Numbered from the stretch's first letter, positions 1 through 8,424 are shown. The stretch: DNA of 64,000 bases from Orlajensenia sp037404875 (GCF_037404875.1 NZ_JBBELO010000019.1:85502-149501), one strand, 5' to 3'. The notes: generated by a model from the sequence alone, not told the origin. Program-made: numbers and translations.

Positions 1-96
1 GAATTGCGGGTGCCGGGGCTGCGACACCCACGGAATCTGCGGGATCGGGAACGCCGCACCCGCCGAATCTGCGGGATCGGCGCCCGGGCCGCGGGA
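1..96. repeat. Three degenerate tandem units of 32 bp
   Basis: Units begin at 1, 33 and 65. Units 2 and 3 share GAATCTGCGGGATCGG exactly (33-48 and 65-80); unit 1 begins GAATTGCGGG and is diverged. No gene is seen in this stretch, which is just downstream of the FAD oxidoreductase stop on the minus strand. The array may extend to the left of the window. Confidence 0.55.
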
Positions 97-101
97 CGCG
101 G

Positions 102-1463
102 TCAGGGGAGCGGGCGGTTGCTGCGGATGACTCCCTGCGGGTCGACCCGCTGCTTGATGGCCGCGAGCTTCGCGATCGTCGCGGGCGGGAACGCATCCGC
201 CAGTCCGGCGCCCGCGCCCAGGAACGTCGGCACCATGCCCTGGGCGGGGTAGCGGTCGGCGACGTCCCGCAACGGCTGCAGGGCGGCCTGGGCCGCCGGC
301 ACCTGCGCGGGATCGAAGATGAGCACGCCGGCTCCGATGAGGGCGGGTGCCGAGATCGCGCCCAGCAGCGCATCGCTCTGCCGGCCGATGGCGCCGCCGA
401 GGATCCGCACTCCGGCGCGCGAGAGCCCCTTCTCGGCGCCCGCGAGGAACGCGTCCACGAACGCCTTCGCCGACTCACGGTCGAAACCGTCGATCGTTCC
501 GCCCCAGTCCACGGTCGGCATCGGGTCGACGGGCTCGTTCGCCACCGCGGCGAGGCCGCCGATCGTGAACGAGGTCAGGCCGTCGATGATCGGCGTGGCG
601 ATGCCGCGCAGCGCCTGTGCCACGGGCTCTGCGGATGCGGCATCCCCGAGGGCGACGATCGCCACGGACGTGACGGAGCGCCCCCTCAGCGGCTCGGGCA
701 GGACAGGAAGGTCGGGAAAGCGAGCAACTCCCACGTCGATGCCGAGCTCGGGATGCTCCGCGGCCAGATCTGAGACCGCGAGGAAGACGTCCACGGCGGC
801 CTCGAGCGGATAGAACAGCGATCCGCCGAACAACGCGTCGCCCGGATGCAGGCGGAACTCGATCGCGGTCACCACTCCGAACAGCCCGCCGCCGCCCCGG
901 AGGGCCCACAGCAGCTCGGCGTCCGAGTCTTCGGTGACCCGGCGCACCGCACCGGTGCCGTCCACGAGCTCGACCGCCGTCACGGAATCGGCGGCGAGGC
1001 CGTACGCGCGAGAGAACATCGAGTGGCCGCCGCCGAGGGACAGGCCTACGACGTTGACCTCGGGGTTGCTGCCCGAGAGGGCGATGAGGCCCGTGCCGTC
1101 GAGCTGGGAGAGAGCGGGTCCCCAATTGACGCCGGCTCCGACGCGGGCGGATGCGGTCTCGACGTCGATCGTGATCTCGTCGAACCGCTTCGGGCGCACG
1201 AGGATGACGCCCTCGAGCGAGCCGTTCGCCCCGTGCCCGTTGGGCTGGGTGCTCACTCCCAGTCCGGCCGCAGCGGCGGCGCGCACGATGCGCTCGACGT
1301 CGTCGACGTCTGCCGGCACCGCGATGGCCGCCGGCCGTTGGTCGACGGAGAGGTTCCACGGCAGCCGCGCCGTCTCGTACTGCTCATCGCCCGGCAGCAC
1401 GAGGTCGCCGGAGAGTTCTGCCCGAAGGGCGTCCAGTGCGGATGATTCTGTCGTCAGTGACAC
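102..1463 (-). CDS. FAD-binding (berberine-bridge-like) oxidoreductase
   Basis: A 453-residue flavoprotein with a PCMH-type FAD domain in its N-terminal half and a berberine/BBE-like C-terminal tail that ends in VDPQGVIRSNRPLP, the form usual for this family. The nucleotide-binding stretch contains GHGANG (His about residue 77, possible covalent FAD anchor) and VVGLSLGGGHSMFSR at about 138-152. The cysteine used by bicovalent members is not evident. The GTG at 1463 is chosen because GGAG lies six bases upstream; the open frame continues further 5' but that part is low-complexity and runs into ftsY. It probably oxidises an alcohol, sugar or alkaloid-like substrate, but the substrate cannot be told. 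It is divergent from ftsY. Confidence 0.8.
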   Translation of the reverse strand: MSLTTESSALDALRAELSGDLVLPGDEQYETARLPWNLSVDQRPAAIAVPADVDDVERIVRAAAAAGLGVSTQPNGHGANGSLEGVILVRPKRFDEITIDVETASARVGAGVNWGPALSQLDGTGLIALSGSNPEVNVVGLSLGGGHSMFSRAYGLAADSVTAVELVDGTGAVRRVTEDSDAELLWALRGGGGLFGVVTAIEFRLHPGDALFGGSLFYPLEAAVDVFLAVSDLAAEHPELGIDVGVARFPDLPVLPEPLRGRSVTSVAIVALGDAASAEPVAQALRGIATPIIDGLTSFTIGGLAAVANEPVDPMPTVDWGGTIDGFDRESAKAFVDAFLAGAEKGLSRAGVRILGGAIGRQSDALLGAISAPALIGAGVLIFDPAQVPAAQAALQPLRDVADRYPAQGMVPTFLGAGAGLADAFPPATIAKLAAIKQRVDPQGVIRSNRPLP

Positions 1464-1624
1464 GAAGGTCTCCAGGTTCGTGAGGGATTGTCGGGTCAGC
1501 GCCACGCTAGCGAGCAGCACCGACACGGCAGAAGAGCTTCGTACCCGCCACGCACGGCGGTTCGCTGCCCGCGTATTCCGATGCATGAACCGCCGTCGCG
1601 AGAAGCCGGCCATCGCCGCCCCGG

Positions 1625-1630
1625 TACGCT
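1625..1630 (+). promoter_or_regulatory. -10 element TACGCT for leaderless ftsY
   Basis: TACGCT ends six bases before the ftsY ATG, so transcription should begin at or next to the start codon. No Shine-Dalgarno sequence precedes the ATG, which fits a leaderless mRNA. Confidence 0.5.
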
Positions 1631-1636
1631 GGGCGC

Positions 1637-2512
1637 ATGGCAGAACGCAGTTCGTGGTCGCTCGCCGGCGCACTCCGTGGCATGTTCACGAAGAAGACGA
1701 TCGACGAGGGCACGTGGGAAGACCTCGAGGACGCCCTCATCACGGCGGACTTCGGCCCCGACCTCACGGATGCGATCGTCGCCGACCTGCGCGCGAAGGT
1801 CGCCCGCTACAACACCACCGATCCCGCCGACCTGCAGCGGATGCTGCGGGAGGGCATCGAGGAGCGCCTCGTGCGCTTCGACACGACCCTCAAGCTCACT
1901 GAGCGACCAGCCGTCGTGCTCGTCGTCGGCGTCAACGGCGTGGGCAAGACCACGACCATCGGCAAGTTCGCCCGCTTCCTGCGCACCTACGGACGCACGG
2001 TCGTCGTCGGGGCCGCCGACACGTTCCGAGCCGCGGCGGTCGAGCAGCTCGCCACCTGGGCGCAGCGCGCCGGCGTCGAGGTCGTGCGGCCGCAGCACCA
2101 GGGCCAGGATCCCGCGTCGGTCGCCTTCCAGACCATCGAGAAGGCCAAGGCCGACGGCACCGAGATCGTGATCATCGACACCGCCGGACGCCTGCAGACC
2201 AAGGGCGGCCTGATGGACGAGTTGTCCAAGATCCGCCGGGTCATCGAGAAGCAGGCGCCGATCAGCGAGGTGCTGCTCGTGCTCGACGCCACGACGGGCC
2301 AGAACGGGCTCGCCCAGGCGCAGGCCTTCGTCGAGCACGCGGGCGTCACCGGTCTCGTGCTCACCAAGCTCGACGGTTCGGCGAAGGGCGGCTTCGTGCT
2401 CTCGGTGCAGGATGTCACGGGCATCCCGATCAAGCTCGTCGGGCAGGGTGAGGGCATCGGCGACCTCACCGGCTTCACGCCGCACGTCTTCGCCCAGCAA
2501 CTGGTGGGCTGA
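1637..2512 (+). CDS. ftsY: Signal recognition particle receptor FtsY
   Basis: SRP receptor GTPase that docks Ffh-ribosome complexes at the membrane. The 291-residue protein has the NG core only: four-helix N domain (about 1-85), then the GTPase domain with P-loop GVNGVGKTTT (about 98-107), DTAGR (181-185) and TKLD (243-246). The long acidic A domain of the E. coli protein is absent, as in many actinobacteria. The gene is followed after three bases by the DUF2004-like gene and then ffh, so both SRP GTPases are expressed from one locus. Confidence 0.97.
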   Translation: MAERSSWSLAGALRGMFTKKTIDEGTWEDLEDALITADFGPDLTDAIVADLRAKVARYNTTDPADLQRMLREGIEERLVRFDTTLKLTERPAVVLVVGVNGVGKTTTIGKFARFLRTYGRTVVVGAADTFRAAAVEQLATWAQRAGVEVVRPQHQGQDPASVAFQTIEKAKADGTEIVIIDTAGRLQTKGGLMDELSKIRRVIEKQAPISEVLLVLDATTGQNGLAQAQAFVEHAGVTGLVLTKLDGSAKGGFVLSVQDVTGIPIKLVGQGEGIGDLTGFTPHVFAQQLVG

Positions 2513-2515
2513 GCC

Positions 2516-2998
2516 ATGGCGATCGAGCACGACTACTTCGGCATCATCGGGGACTACTGGTCGGAGCGGGTTCCCGCCGGCGACCAGGACGTGGAGGTCG
2601 TCGTCGACGCCGACCCCGCGACCGTGAGCATGGACGCCCTCGACATCGCCGCCGGCATGATCGTGGAGCTCGAGGTGCTCGACGCCGAGGCCAGGGAGGC
2701 GTTCGTCTCCGAGTTGGCGAGCGGCTCGTCGGCGACGAGCGCCTTCGTCGCCGCGCTCCTCGAGCAGCTGGATGCCGACACCCTCGCCGACGCGGTCGAT
2801 CGCGAGTCGGGCGACGCCCAGATCGACGTGCTGCGTTCCCTCGAACTGCTGCGGGTCGACATCCGGCCGGGCAACGACGGTGACGAGGAAGCGTTCGCCT
2901 CGTTCGAGTACGCGCTCGCCCCCGACGAGACCGACGTGCGCATCGTGGCCATCCTCGATGCCCGGGCCGAGGTCGTCTCGGTCGACGCGCAGCTCTGA
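2516..2998 (+). CDS. Acidic hypothetical protein (DUF2004-like) between ftsY and ffh
   Basis: A 160-residue soluble, strongly acidic protein with no membrane segment or signal peptide. It begins MAIEHDYFG three bases after ftsY. Its alternating beta/alpha pattern and acidic surface resemble DUF2004 proteins of actinobacteria, but this assignment is from general appearance only. No catalytic motif is visible. Its position inside the SRP locus suggests co-transcription with ftsY; a role in SRP function is not shown. Confidence 0.7.
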   Translation: MAIEHDYFGIIGDYWSERVPAGDQDVEVVVDADPATVSMDALDIAAGMIVELEVLDAEAREAFVSELASGSSATSAFVAALLEQLDADTLADAVDRESGDAQIDVLRSLELLRVDIRPGNDGDEEAFASFEYALAPDETDVRIVAILDARAEVVSVDAQL

Positions 2999-3037
2999 GT
3001 CCGGCACCAGCGGCGGAGCAACCCGTCGGCGGGCCGG

Positions 3038-3043
3038 TAAACT
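3038..3043 (+). promoter_or_regulatory. -10 element TAAACT upstream of ffh
   Basis: TAAACT lies ten bases before the ffh ATG, giving a predicted 5' leader of only three or four bases. ffh can therefore be expressed apart from ftsY. Confidence 0.45.
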
Positions 3044-3053
3044 GACTGGCACC

Positions 3054-4622
3054 ATGGCTACTTTCGGCACCCTGTCTGACCGTCTGTCCGACACATTCAA
3101 GAACCTCCGCACCAAGGGCAAGCTCTCGGCGGCCGACGTCGACGGCACCGTGCGCGAGATCCGTCGCGCACTGCTGGACGCCGACGTCTCGCTCGAGGTC
3201 GTCAAGGACTTCACCGGCAAGGTGCGCGAGCGTGCGCTCGGCGACGAGGTGAACAAGGCGCTGAACCCGGCCCAGCAGGTCGTGCAGATCGTCAACGAGG
3301 AGCTCATCCAGATTCTCGGCGGGCAGCAGCGCCGGCTCGAGTTCGCGAAGAAGCCGCCGACGATCATCATGCTCGCCGGCCTCCAGGGCGCGGGAAAGAC
3401 GACCCTCGCCGGGAAGCTCGCCAAGTGGCTCAAGAAAGACGGCCACACCCCGATGCTCGTCGCCGCCGACCTCCAGCGTCCCAACGCCGTCACGCAGTTG
3501 CAGGTCGTGGGGGAGCAGGCGGGCGTGCAGGTGTTCGCGCCGGAGCCCGGCAACGGCGTGGGCGACCCTGTGCGCGTGGCGAAGGATGCGGTGCGCGAGG
3601 CCGAGCGCCGCCAGTACGACACCGTGATCATCGACACCGCCGGTCGCCTCGGCGTGGACGCCGAGCTGATGAAGCAGGCCGCCAACATCCGCAAGGCGAC
3701 CGATCCCGACGAGGTGCTCTTCGTCATCGACGCGATGATCGGCCAGGACGCGGTCACGACCGCCAAGGCCTTCCAGGAGGGCGTTGACTTCACCGGCGTC
3801 GTGCTCACCAAGCTCGACGGCGACGCGCGCGGTGGCGCCGCCCTCTCGATCGCCTCGGTGACCGGGCGGCCCATCATCTTCGCGTCGACGGGCGAGGGCC
3901 TGGATGACTTCGAGCCCTTCCACCCCGACCGCATGGCCAGCCGCATCCTCGACCTCGGCGACATCCTCACCCTCATCGAGCAGGCGCAGGGTGCGTTCGA
4001 CGAGGAGGAGGCTCGCAAGGTCGCCGAGAAGTTCGCGACCGACACCTTCACGCTCGAGGACTTCCTCGGCCAGATGCAGCAGCTGCGCAAGATGGGCTCG
4101 CTCAAGGGCATGCTCGGGATGCTGCCGGGCGCCCGCGGCATGAAGCAGCAGCTGGAGAACTTCGACGAGCGCGAGATCGTGCGCACCGAGGCGATCATCC
4201 AGTCGATGACCCCGGCCGAGCGCAAGAACCCCAAGCTGCTGAACGGTTCGCGACGCCTGCGCATCGCCAAGGGCTCCGGCATGACGGTCACCGATGTGAA
4301 CCAGCTCGTGACGAGGTTCGAGCAGGCGGCCAAGATGATGAAGACCGTTGCCAAGGGCGGCGTCCCCAACGTGCCCGGCATGGGACCCATCCCCGGAGCC
4401 GGCTTCGGGGGCGGGCGTCCGAAGCAGCAGCCCAAGAAGAAGGGCTCGCGATCGGGCAATCCCGCCAAGCGCGCAGCCGAGAACGCGGCCATCTCGACGG
4501 GGGCCGGCGTCGCCAGCGGCGCGCCGGCGGGTTCCGGATTCGGCCTCGGCAAGGGAGCATCGCCGACCGGAGCGCCGAGCGCCGAAGACCTCGCAGCGCT
4601 GCAGAAGCTGCTCGGCCGCTAG
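3054..4622 (+). CDS. ffh: Signal recognition particle protein Ffh
   Basis: The SRP GTPase that binds signal sequences and 4.5S-type RNA. 522 residues: N domain (1-85), G domain with GLQGAGKTT (109-117), DTAGR and TKLDG, and a methionine-rich M domain from about residue 300 to 430 containing GSGM and repeated MxxM stretches. It ends in a basic, glycine/alanine-rich tail of about 80 residues typical of actinobacterial Ffh. The ATG at 3054 begins MATFGTLSDRL, the canonical Ffh N-terminus; the frame is open upstream but overlaps the preceding gene out of phase. Confidence 0.97.
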   Translation: MATFGTLSDRLSDTFKNLRTKGKLSAADVDGTVREIRRALLDADVSLEVVKDFTGKVRERALGDEVNKALNPAQQVVQIVNEELIQILGGQQRRLEFAKKPPTIIMLAGLQGAGKTTLAGKLAKWLKKDGHTPMLVAADLQRPNAVTQLQVVGEQAGVQVFAPEPGNGVGDPVRVAKDAVREAERRQYDTVIIDTAGRLGVDAELMKQAANIRKATDPDEVLFVIDAMIGQDAVTTAKAFQEGVDFTGVVLTKLDGDARGGAALSIASVTGRPIIFASTGEGLDDFEPFHPDRMASRILDLGDILTLIEQAQGAFDEEEARKVAEKFATDTFTLEDFLGQMQQLRKMGSLKGMLGMLPGARGMKQQLENFDEREIVRTEAIIQSMTPAERKNPKLLNGSRRLRIAKGSGMTVTDVNQLVTRFEQAAKMMKTVAKGGVPNVPGMGPIPGAGFGGGRPKQQPKKKGSRSGNPAKRAAENAAISTGAGVASGAPAGSGFGLGKGASPTGAPSAEDLAALQKLLGR

Positions 4623-4653
4623 CTCCGCCGGCCACCGCGGGCCCGTTCACCCG

Positions 4654-4659
4654 TAGGGT
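4654..4659 (+). promoter_or_regulatory. -10 element TAGGGT, leaderless start of the LLM oxidoreductase
   Basis: TAGGGT sits six bases before ATG 4666, the same geometry as at ftsY and trmD. The gene therefore probably has its own promoter separate from ffh. Confidence 0.5.
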
Positions 4660-4665
4660 GAACAC

Positions 4666-5457
4666 ATGAGCTATGACGCCGGTGAGCGACCCATCCGCAT
4701 CGGGGTGCAGGTGCAACCCCAGCACGCGCCCTACGAGAAGATCCGCGACACCGTGCGCGAACTCGACGACCTGGGCGTCGACCTGGTGTTCAACTGGGAC
4801 CACTTCTTCCCGCTGAGCGGTGACCCCGACGGCCTGCACTACGAGGCCTGGACGATGCTCGGCGCCTGGGCGGAGCAGACGAGCAACGTGGAGTTCGGGT
4901 CGCTCGTGAACTGCAACAGCTACCGGGGCGCCGATCTGCAGGCCGACATGGCACGCACCCTGGACAACATCAGCGGCGGCCGTTTCGTCTTCGGAACGGG
5001 CGCCGGCTGGTTCCAGCGCGACTACGACGAATACGGCTACGAGTTCGGAACGCCGGGCACGAGGCTGAAGGCGCTGGCGGAGGCGATGCCGCGCATCCGT
5101 GCCCGCTGGGAGGTGCTGAACCCCGCGCCGGTGCGCCGCATCCCGGTGCTCATCGGCGGTGGGGGAGAGCGCAAGACGCTGCGCATCGTCGCGGAGCACG
5201 CCGACATCTGGCACAGCTTCGCCGACGTGCCCACCCTGACCCACAAGCTCGGTGTGCTCGAGGAGCACTGCGAGAGCGTCGGACGCGACATCGGCGACAT
5301 CGAGATCTCGGTCGAGGTGCGCAGGCAGTCCCCGGAGGCAGCTCAGGAACTGTACGACCTCGGCGCGAGGCTGTTCACCATCGGCATCAGCGGCCCCGAC
5401 TACCCGCTCGACGACGTTCGTCGCTGGCTCGCCTTCCGCGATTCGCGCAATGCGTGA
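4666..5457 (+). CDS. LLM-class (F420/flavin-dependent) oxidoreductase
   Basis: A 263-residue luciferase-like TIM-barrel protein. The N-terminus (RIGVQVQPQ), the LGVDLVFNWDHFFP segment, the conserved GRFVFGTGAGWFQRDYDEYG region and the late IPVLIGGGGERKT motif are those of F420-dependent LLM oxidoreductases of actinobacteria. The cofactor is inferred to be F420 from the family; the substrate is unknown. It is shorter than the about 300-residue average because the C-terminal helices are trimmed. It follows ffh by 43 bases but has its own -10. Confidence 0.85.
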   Translation: MSYDAGERPIRIGVQVQPQHAPYEKIRDTVRELDDLGVDLVFNWDHFFPLSGDPDGLHYEAWTMLGAWAEQTSNVEFGSLVNCNSYRGADLQADMARTLDNISGGRFVFGTGAGWFQRDYDEYGYEFGTPGTRLKALAEAMPRIRARWEVLNPAPVRRIPVLIGGGGERKTLRIVAEHADIWHSFADVPTLTHKLGVLEEHCESVGRDIGDIEISVEVRRQSPEAAQELYDLGARLFTIGISGPDYPLDDVRRWLAFRDSRNA

Positions 5458-5462
5458 GCGCG

Positions 5463-5484
5463 ACTTACTGACAGTCAGGTAAGT
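5463..5484. promoter_or_regulatory. Inverted repeat upstream of beta-glucosidase, TetR-type operator candidate
   Basis: Outer arms ACTTAC (5463-5468) and GTAAGT (5479-5484) are perfect inverted repeats around an inner CTGAC-A-GTCAG palindrome. The layout resembles TetR-family operators. It lies 62 bases before the preferred bgl start. No regulator gene is adjacent. Confidence 0.4.
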
Positions 5485-5546
5485 TCGAGACGGATCATCG
5501 GCGGGGAGCGCCCCGCCTCCGACAGAGCACGCGAGGTGTGAACGAC

Positions 5547-6998
5547 ATGAGCATAGGCAACGCCGACTATCGGGATGCGGGACTCGCCTTCCCCGACGAC
5601 TTCCTCTTCGGATCGGCGACGGCGTCGTACCAGATCGAGGGAGCGGCGACGGAAGACGGCCGCGGGGCCTCCATCTGGGACACGTTCAGTCACACCCCCG
5701 GCAAGGTCTGGAACGGCGACACGGGTGACGTCGCCGACGACCACTACCACCGGCTCGACGAGGACCTCGACCTCATGAAGGAGCTCGGGCTGCAGGCGTA
5801 CCGCTTCTCGATCGCGTGGCCGCGCATCCAGGCCACCGGGCGCGGCGAGGCGAACGAGGCCGGACTCGCGTTCTACGAGCGGCTCGTCGACGGCCTGATC
5901 GCGCGCGGCATCCGCCCCATCGCGACCCTGTACCACTGGGACCTGCCGCAGGCACTCGAGGATGAGGGCGGCTGGCGCAACCGCGAGACCGCCTACGCCT
6001 TCGCCGACTACGCGCGCATCGTGGGCGAGCGCCTCGGGGACCGCATCACGGTCTGGACGACCCTCAACGAGCCGTGGTGCTCCGCCTACCTCGGCTACGG
6101 TTCTGGCGTCCACGCGCCGGGCCTGACGGATGCGCTCGCCTCGCTGCAGGCCGTGCACCATCTGAACCTCGCGCACGGCCTCGCCCTGCAGGCGCTGAAG
6201 GAGGTCGTCACCAACGACCCCGGCTTCTCCATCACCCTCAACCTGCACGTCGCGCGACCCGAGGGACCCACCGGCGAGGAGGCGGTTCGCCGCATCGACG
6301 GCGTCGCCAACCGCGTCTTCCTCGACCCGCTGCTGAACGGCCGCTACCCGGCCGACGTGCTGGAGGACACCAAGGAGATCACCGACTGGTCCTTCGTGCA
6401 GCCGGGCGACCTCGAGGCGATCACCGCCGTTCCGATCTCGCTGCTCGGCGTGAACTACTACTCGACCGGCCGTGTGCAGCTCTGGGACGGGGCCGGGGCG
6501 AAGTCGCAGGCCGACGGTCACAAGGATGCGGAGGGGTCGCCGTGGCCCGGTGCGGCGGGCGAGGTCGAGTTCCTGCCCCAGCCCGGTCCGTACACCGAGA
6601 TGGGCTGGAACATCGAGCCGGCCGGCCTGGAAGACCTGCTCGTCTCGCTGCACGAGGAGTTCCCGCACGTTCCGCTCATGGTCACCGAGAACGGCGCGGC
6701 CTTCGACGACGTCGTCGTCGAGGACGGCGACTCCCGTGCGGTGCACGATCTGGATCGCACCGACTACCTGCGCAGGCACTTCACGGCGGCGCACCGGGCC
6801 ATCGAGCGCGGCGTCGACCTGCGCGGCTACCAGGTGTGGTCGTTCATGGACAACTTCGAGTGGGGCTACGGCTACTCGAAGCGGTTCGGCATCGTGCGGG
6901 TGGACTACGACACGCTCGAGCGACTGCCGAAGGACTCGGCGCGCTGGTACGCGGAGCTCATTCGTACCCGCAGCATCCCCGACACGCCTGCCGCATAG
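5547..6998 (+). CDS. GH1 family beta-glucosidase
   Basis: Cytoplasmic 6-phospho-independent type family 1 glycoside hydrolase of 483 residues, the usual length. The N-terminal FLFGSATASYQIEGA motif, the acid/base glutamate in TLNEP (about residue 175) and the nucleophile glutamate in VTENG (about 381) are all present. ATG 5547 is preferred because GAGG is ten bases upstream; the in-frame GTG at 5538 is only one base from that GAGG. No signal peptide, so imported cellobiose or other beta-glucosides would be the substrates. An inverted repeat upstream suggests repression by an unlinked regulator. Confidence 0.95.
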   Translation: MSIGNADYRDAGLAFPDDFLFGSATASYQIEGAATEDGRGASIWDTFSHTPGKVWNGDTGDVADDHYHRLDEDLDLMKELGLQAYRFSIAWPRIQATGRGEANEAGLAFYERLVDGLIARGIRPIATLYHWDLPQALEDEGGWRNRETAYAFADYARIVGERLGDRITVWTTLNEPWCSAYLGYGSGVHAPGLTDALASLQAVHHLNLAHGLALQALKEVVTNDPGFSITLNLHVARPEGPTGEEAVRRIDGVANRVFLDPLLNGRYPADVLEDTKEITDWSFVQPGDLEAITAVPISLLGVNYYSTGRVQLWDGAGAKSQADGHKDAEGSPWPGAAGEVEFLPQPGPYTEMGWNIEPAGLEDLLVSLHEEFPHVPLMVTENGAAFDDVVVEDGDSRAVHDLDRTDYLRRHFTAAHRAIERGVDLRGYQVWSFMDNFEWGYGYSKRFGIVRVDYDTLERLPKDSARWYAELIRTRSIPDTPAA

Positions 6999-7033
6999 CG
7001 GAGCGCCTGCCGCATAGCCGCACAGCGGACCGA

Positions 7034-7064
7034 AGGGCCGCCCGTTCTCAGAGCGGGCGGCCCT
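7034..7064. terminator. Bidirectional hairpin at convergent bgl / carboxylate-amine ligase ends
   Basis: AGGGCCGCCCG (7034-7044) pairs perfectly with 7054-7064 around a nine-base loop. It overlaps the last codons and stop of the minus-strand gene. There is no U-tract, which is common for actinobacterial terminators. Confidence 0.55.
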
Positions 7065-8184
7065 CGCGCATCTCGCGCACGACGTGGGCCACGACGGCCT
7101 TGAGGTCGCCGCCCGCCGCCTCCGCGACAGCCAGCTGCCGCTGGTAGCCGGCTCCGATGTCGAGAAGCTCGGGCAGCTGCAGCAGTTCGCGGGTGCACCC
7201 GAGTCGATCGGCGAACGGCTCGAGCACCTCGATGAGTTCGCGCAGGTCGTCGGTCACGAGCGCCTCACGACCAGTCGTATCGAGGATGATCTCCGCCTCG
7301 AGCCCATAGCGTGCGGCGCGCCACTTGTTCTCGCGCACGTACCAGGGCTGCATCGACGGCAGCGTCTCTCCGTCATCCAGGCGCTGGCTCATCCACTCGA
7401 CGAGGCACTGGATGAGGGCGCCGAGGGCGCCGAGTTCGAAGGGCGTCGAGACGCCATCGCATGCGCGTACCTCGAGAGTGCCCCAGTGCGGCGACGGGCG
7501 GATGTCGCTGCGCACCTCGGTGTAGTCGGTGATGACACCGGTGCGCGTCATGTCGTCGACGTAGCGCTCATAGCCGCTCCAGTCCTCGAACTGCCAGGGC
7601 AGTCCGGCCGTCGGCAACTGCTGGAACATGAGCGCGCGGTTGGAGGCGTAGCCGGTGTTGACCCCCGCCCAGAACGGGCTGGAGGCCGAGAGTGCCTGCA
7701 GGTGGGGGATGTAGCCGAGGAGGGCGTTGAGGATGGGGACGGCCTTGTCGGCCGACTCGATCCCCACGTGCACGTGGATGCCCCAGATCATCATGTTGCG
7801 GCCCCACCACCGCGTGCGGTCGATGAGTCGGTGATAGCGGTCCTTGTCGGTGATGCGCTGGTCGTACCACTGGCTGAACGGGTGCGATCCGCTGCACATC
7901 ACGTCGGCTCCGAACGCTGCCGCGGCATCCCGCACCTCGTCGATGACGCCGTCGAGCTCGGCCACGGCCTCGCCGACCGTGTGGTGCACGCTCGAGACGA
8001 TCTCGACGGTGTTGAGCATCAACTCGCCGGTGGCGCGCGGATGCGGTGACCCGTCGGCATCCTTCATGGCCTCGAGCACGCCGTGCGCGCAGTCCGAGAG
8101 TTCGCCGGTCAGGGAATCGACGAGTTCGAGCTCCCACTCGATGCCGACGGTGGAACGTTCGGAGTTCGCGAAGCTGATGTGCAC
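7048..8184 (-). CDS. Carboxylate-amine ligase, glutamate-cysteine ligase type 2 (YbdK-like)
   Basis: A 378-residue ATP-grasp-like GCS2 family enzyme beginning MHISFANSERSTVGIEWELEL, the family's N-terminal motif containing the metal-binding GIEWE. Further family features are SGSHPFSQW, the WGIHVHVGI motif and NKWRAARYG. Family members ligate glutamate to an amine, classically cysteine, but the true substrate in actinobacteria without glutathione is uncertain (mycothiol is the usual thiol). GTG 8184 is chosen because GAAAGG lies eight bases upstream and the frame before it is low-complexity. It reads away from the mobile element. Confidence 0.88.
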   Translation of the reverse strand: MHISFANSERSTVGIEWELELVDSLTGELSDCAHGVLEAMKDADGSPHPRATGELMLNTVEIVSSVHHTVGEAVAELDGVIDEVRDAAAAFGADVMCSGSHPFSQWYDQRITDKDRYHRLIDRTRWWGRNMMIWGIHVHVGIESADKAVPILNALLGYIPHLQALSASSPFWAGVNTGYASNRALMFQQLPTAGLPWQFEDWSGYERYVDDMTRTGVITDYTEVRSDIRPSPHWGTLEVRACDGVSTPFELGALGALIQCLVEWMSQRLDDGETLPSMQPWYVRENKWRAARYGLEAEIILDTTGREALVTDDLRELIEVLEPFADRLGCTRELLQLPELLDIGAGYQRQLAVAEAAGGDLKAVVAHVVREMREGRPL

Positions 8185-8275
8185 GGTGCGCCGCCTTTCT
8201 GAGCGTCCTGCCATCCTTGCGGCTCGACGCCACGAACGCCACGACCGGCACCCCGCGCCGCCTGTGCGGGCGCCG

Positions 8276-8302
8276 ATTATCGTCGGCGGCCGAAATCTGC
8301 AA
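8276..8302 (-). promoter_or_regulatory. Promoter candidate for the carboxylate-amine ligase gene
   Basis: On the minus strand TTGCAG (8297-8302) and GATAAT (8276-8281) form a plausible sigma70-type pair with 15-base spacing, followed by a leader of roughly 85 bases. The -35 lies inside the 10-bp repeat that may be the element's attachment core. Confidence 0.4.
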
Positions 8303-8303
8303 G
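8294..8303 (+). repeat. Left 10-bp direct repeat AATCTGCAAG (attL core candidate)
   Basis: AATCTGCAAG occurs here and at 12921-12930 in the same orientation, at the two points where base composition changes from host-like to lower GC. The interval of about 4.6 kb contains the integrase and accessory genes. Confidence 0.5.
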
Positions 8304-8338
8304 GTTTGTTAGCCACCCCTGAAGATCCGGGCCTCTCA

Positions 8339-8384
8339 CTATTTTCGAGAAATGGATCCGCCTATTTTCAGGAAAGTGGATTCG
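8339..8384 (+). repeat. Two imperfect tandem copies of about 23 bp
   Basis: CTATTTTC begins each copy (8339 and 8362), followed by related GAGAAATGGATCCG and AGGAAAGTGGATTCG. They lie in the 368-base stretch without a gene between 8184 and 8553, inside the element's left end. They could be protein-binding sites. Confidence 0.5.
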
Positions 8385-8388
8385 GCTC

Positions 8389-8403
8389 CTAGGTAAAACC
8401 TAG
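8389..8403. repeat. Inverted repeat CTAGGT-AAA-ACCTAG
   Basis: A perfect 6-bp inverted repeat with a 3-base loop follows the tandem 23-mers and precedes the left TTGGCAA array. It is too short for a terminator by itself and is a candidate operator for the TcmP-DUF5131 operon. Confidence 0.45.
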
Positions 8404-8424
8404 TGCCACTGGTGCCACTTCCTG

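Noticed and set aside
1496..4552. Very long open frame of 1018 codons on the minus strand opposite ftsY and ffh
   Set aside because: Low-complexity Ser/Arg/Pro composition; it is the codon-bias shadow of the two SRP genes, which are certain.
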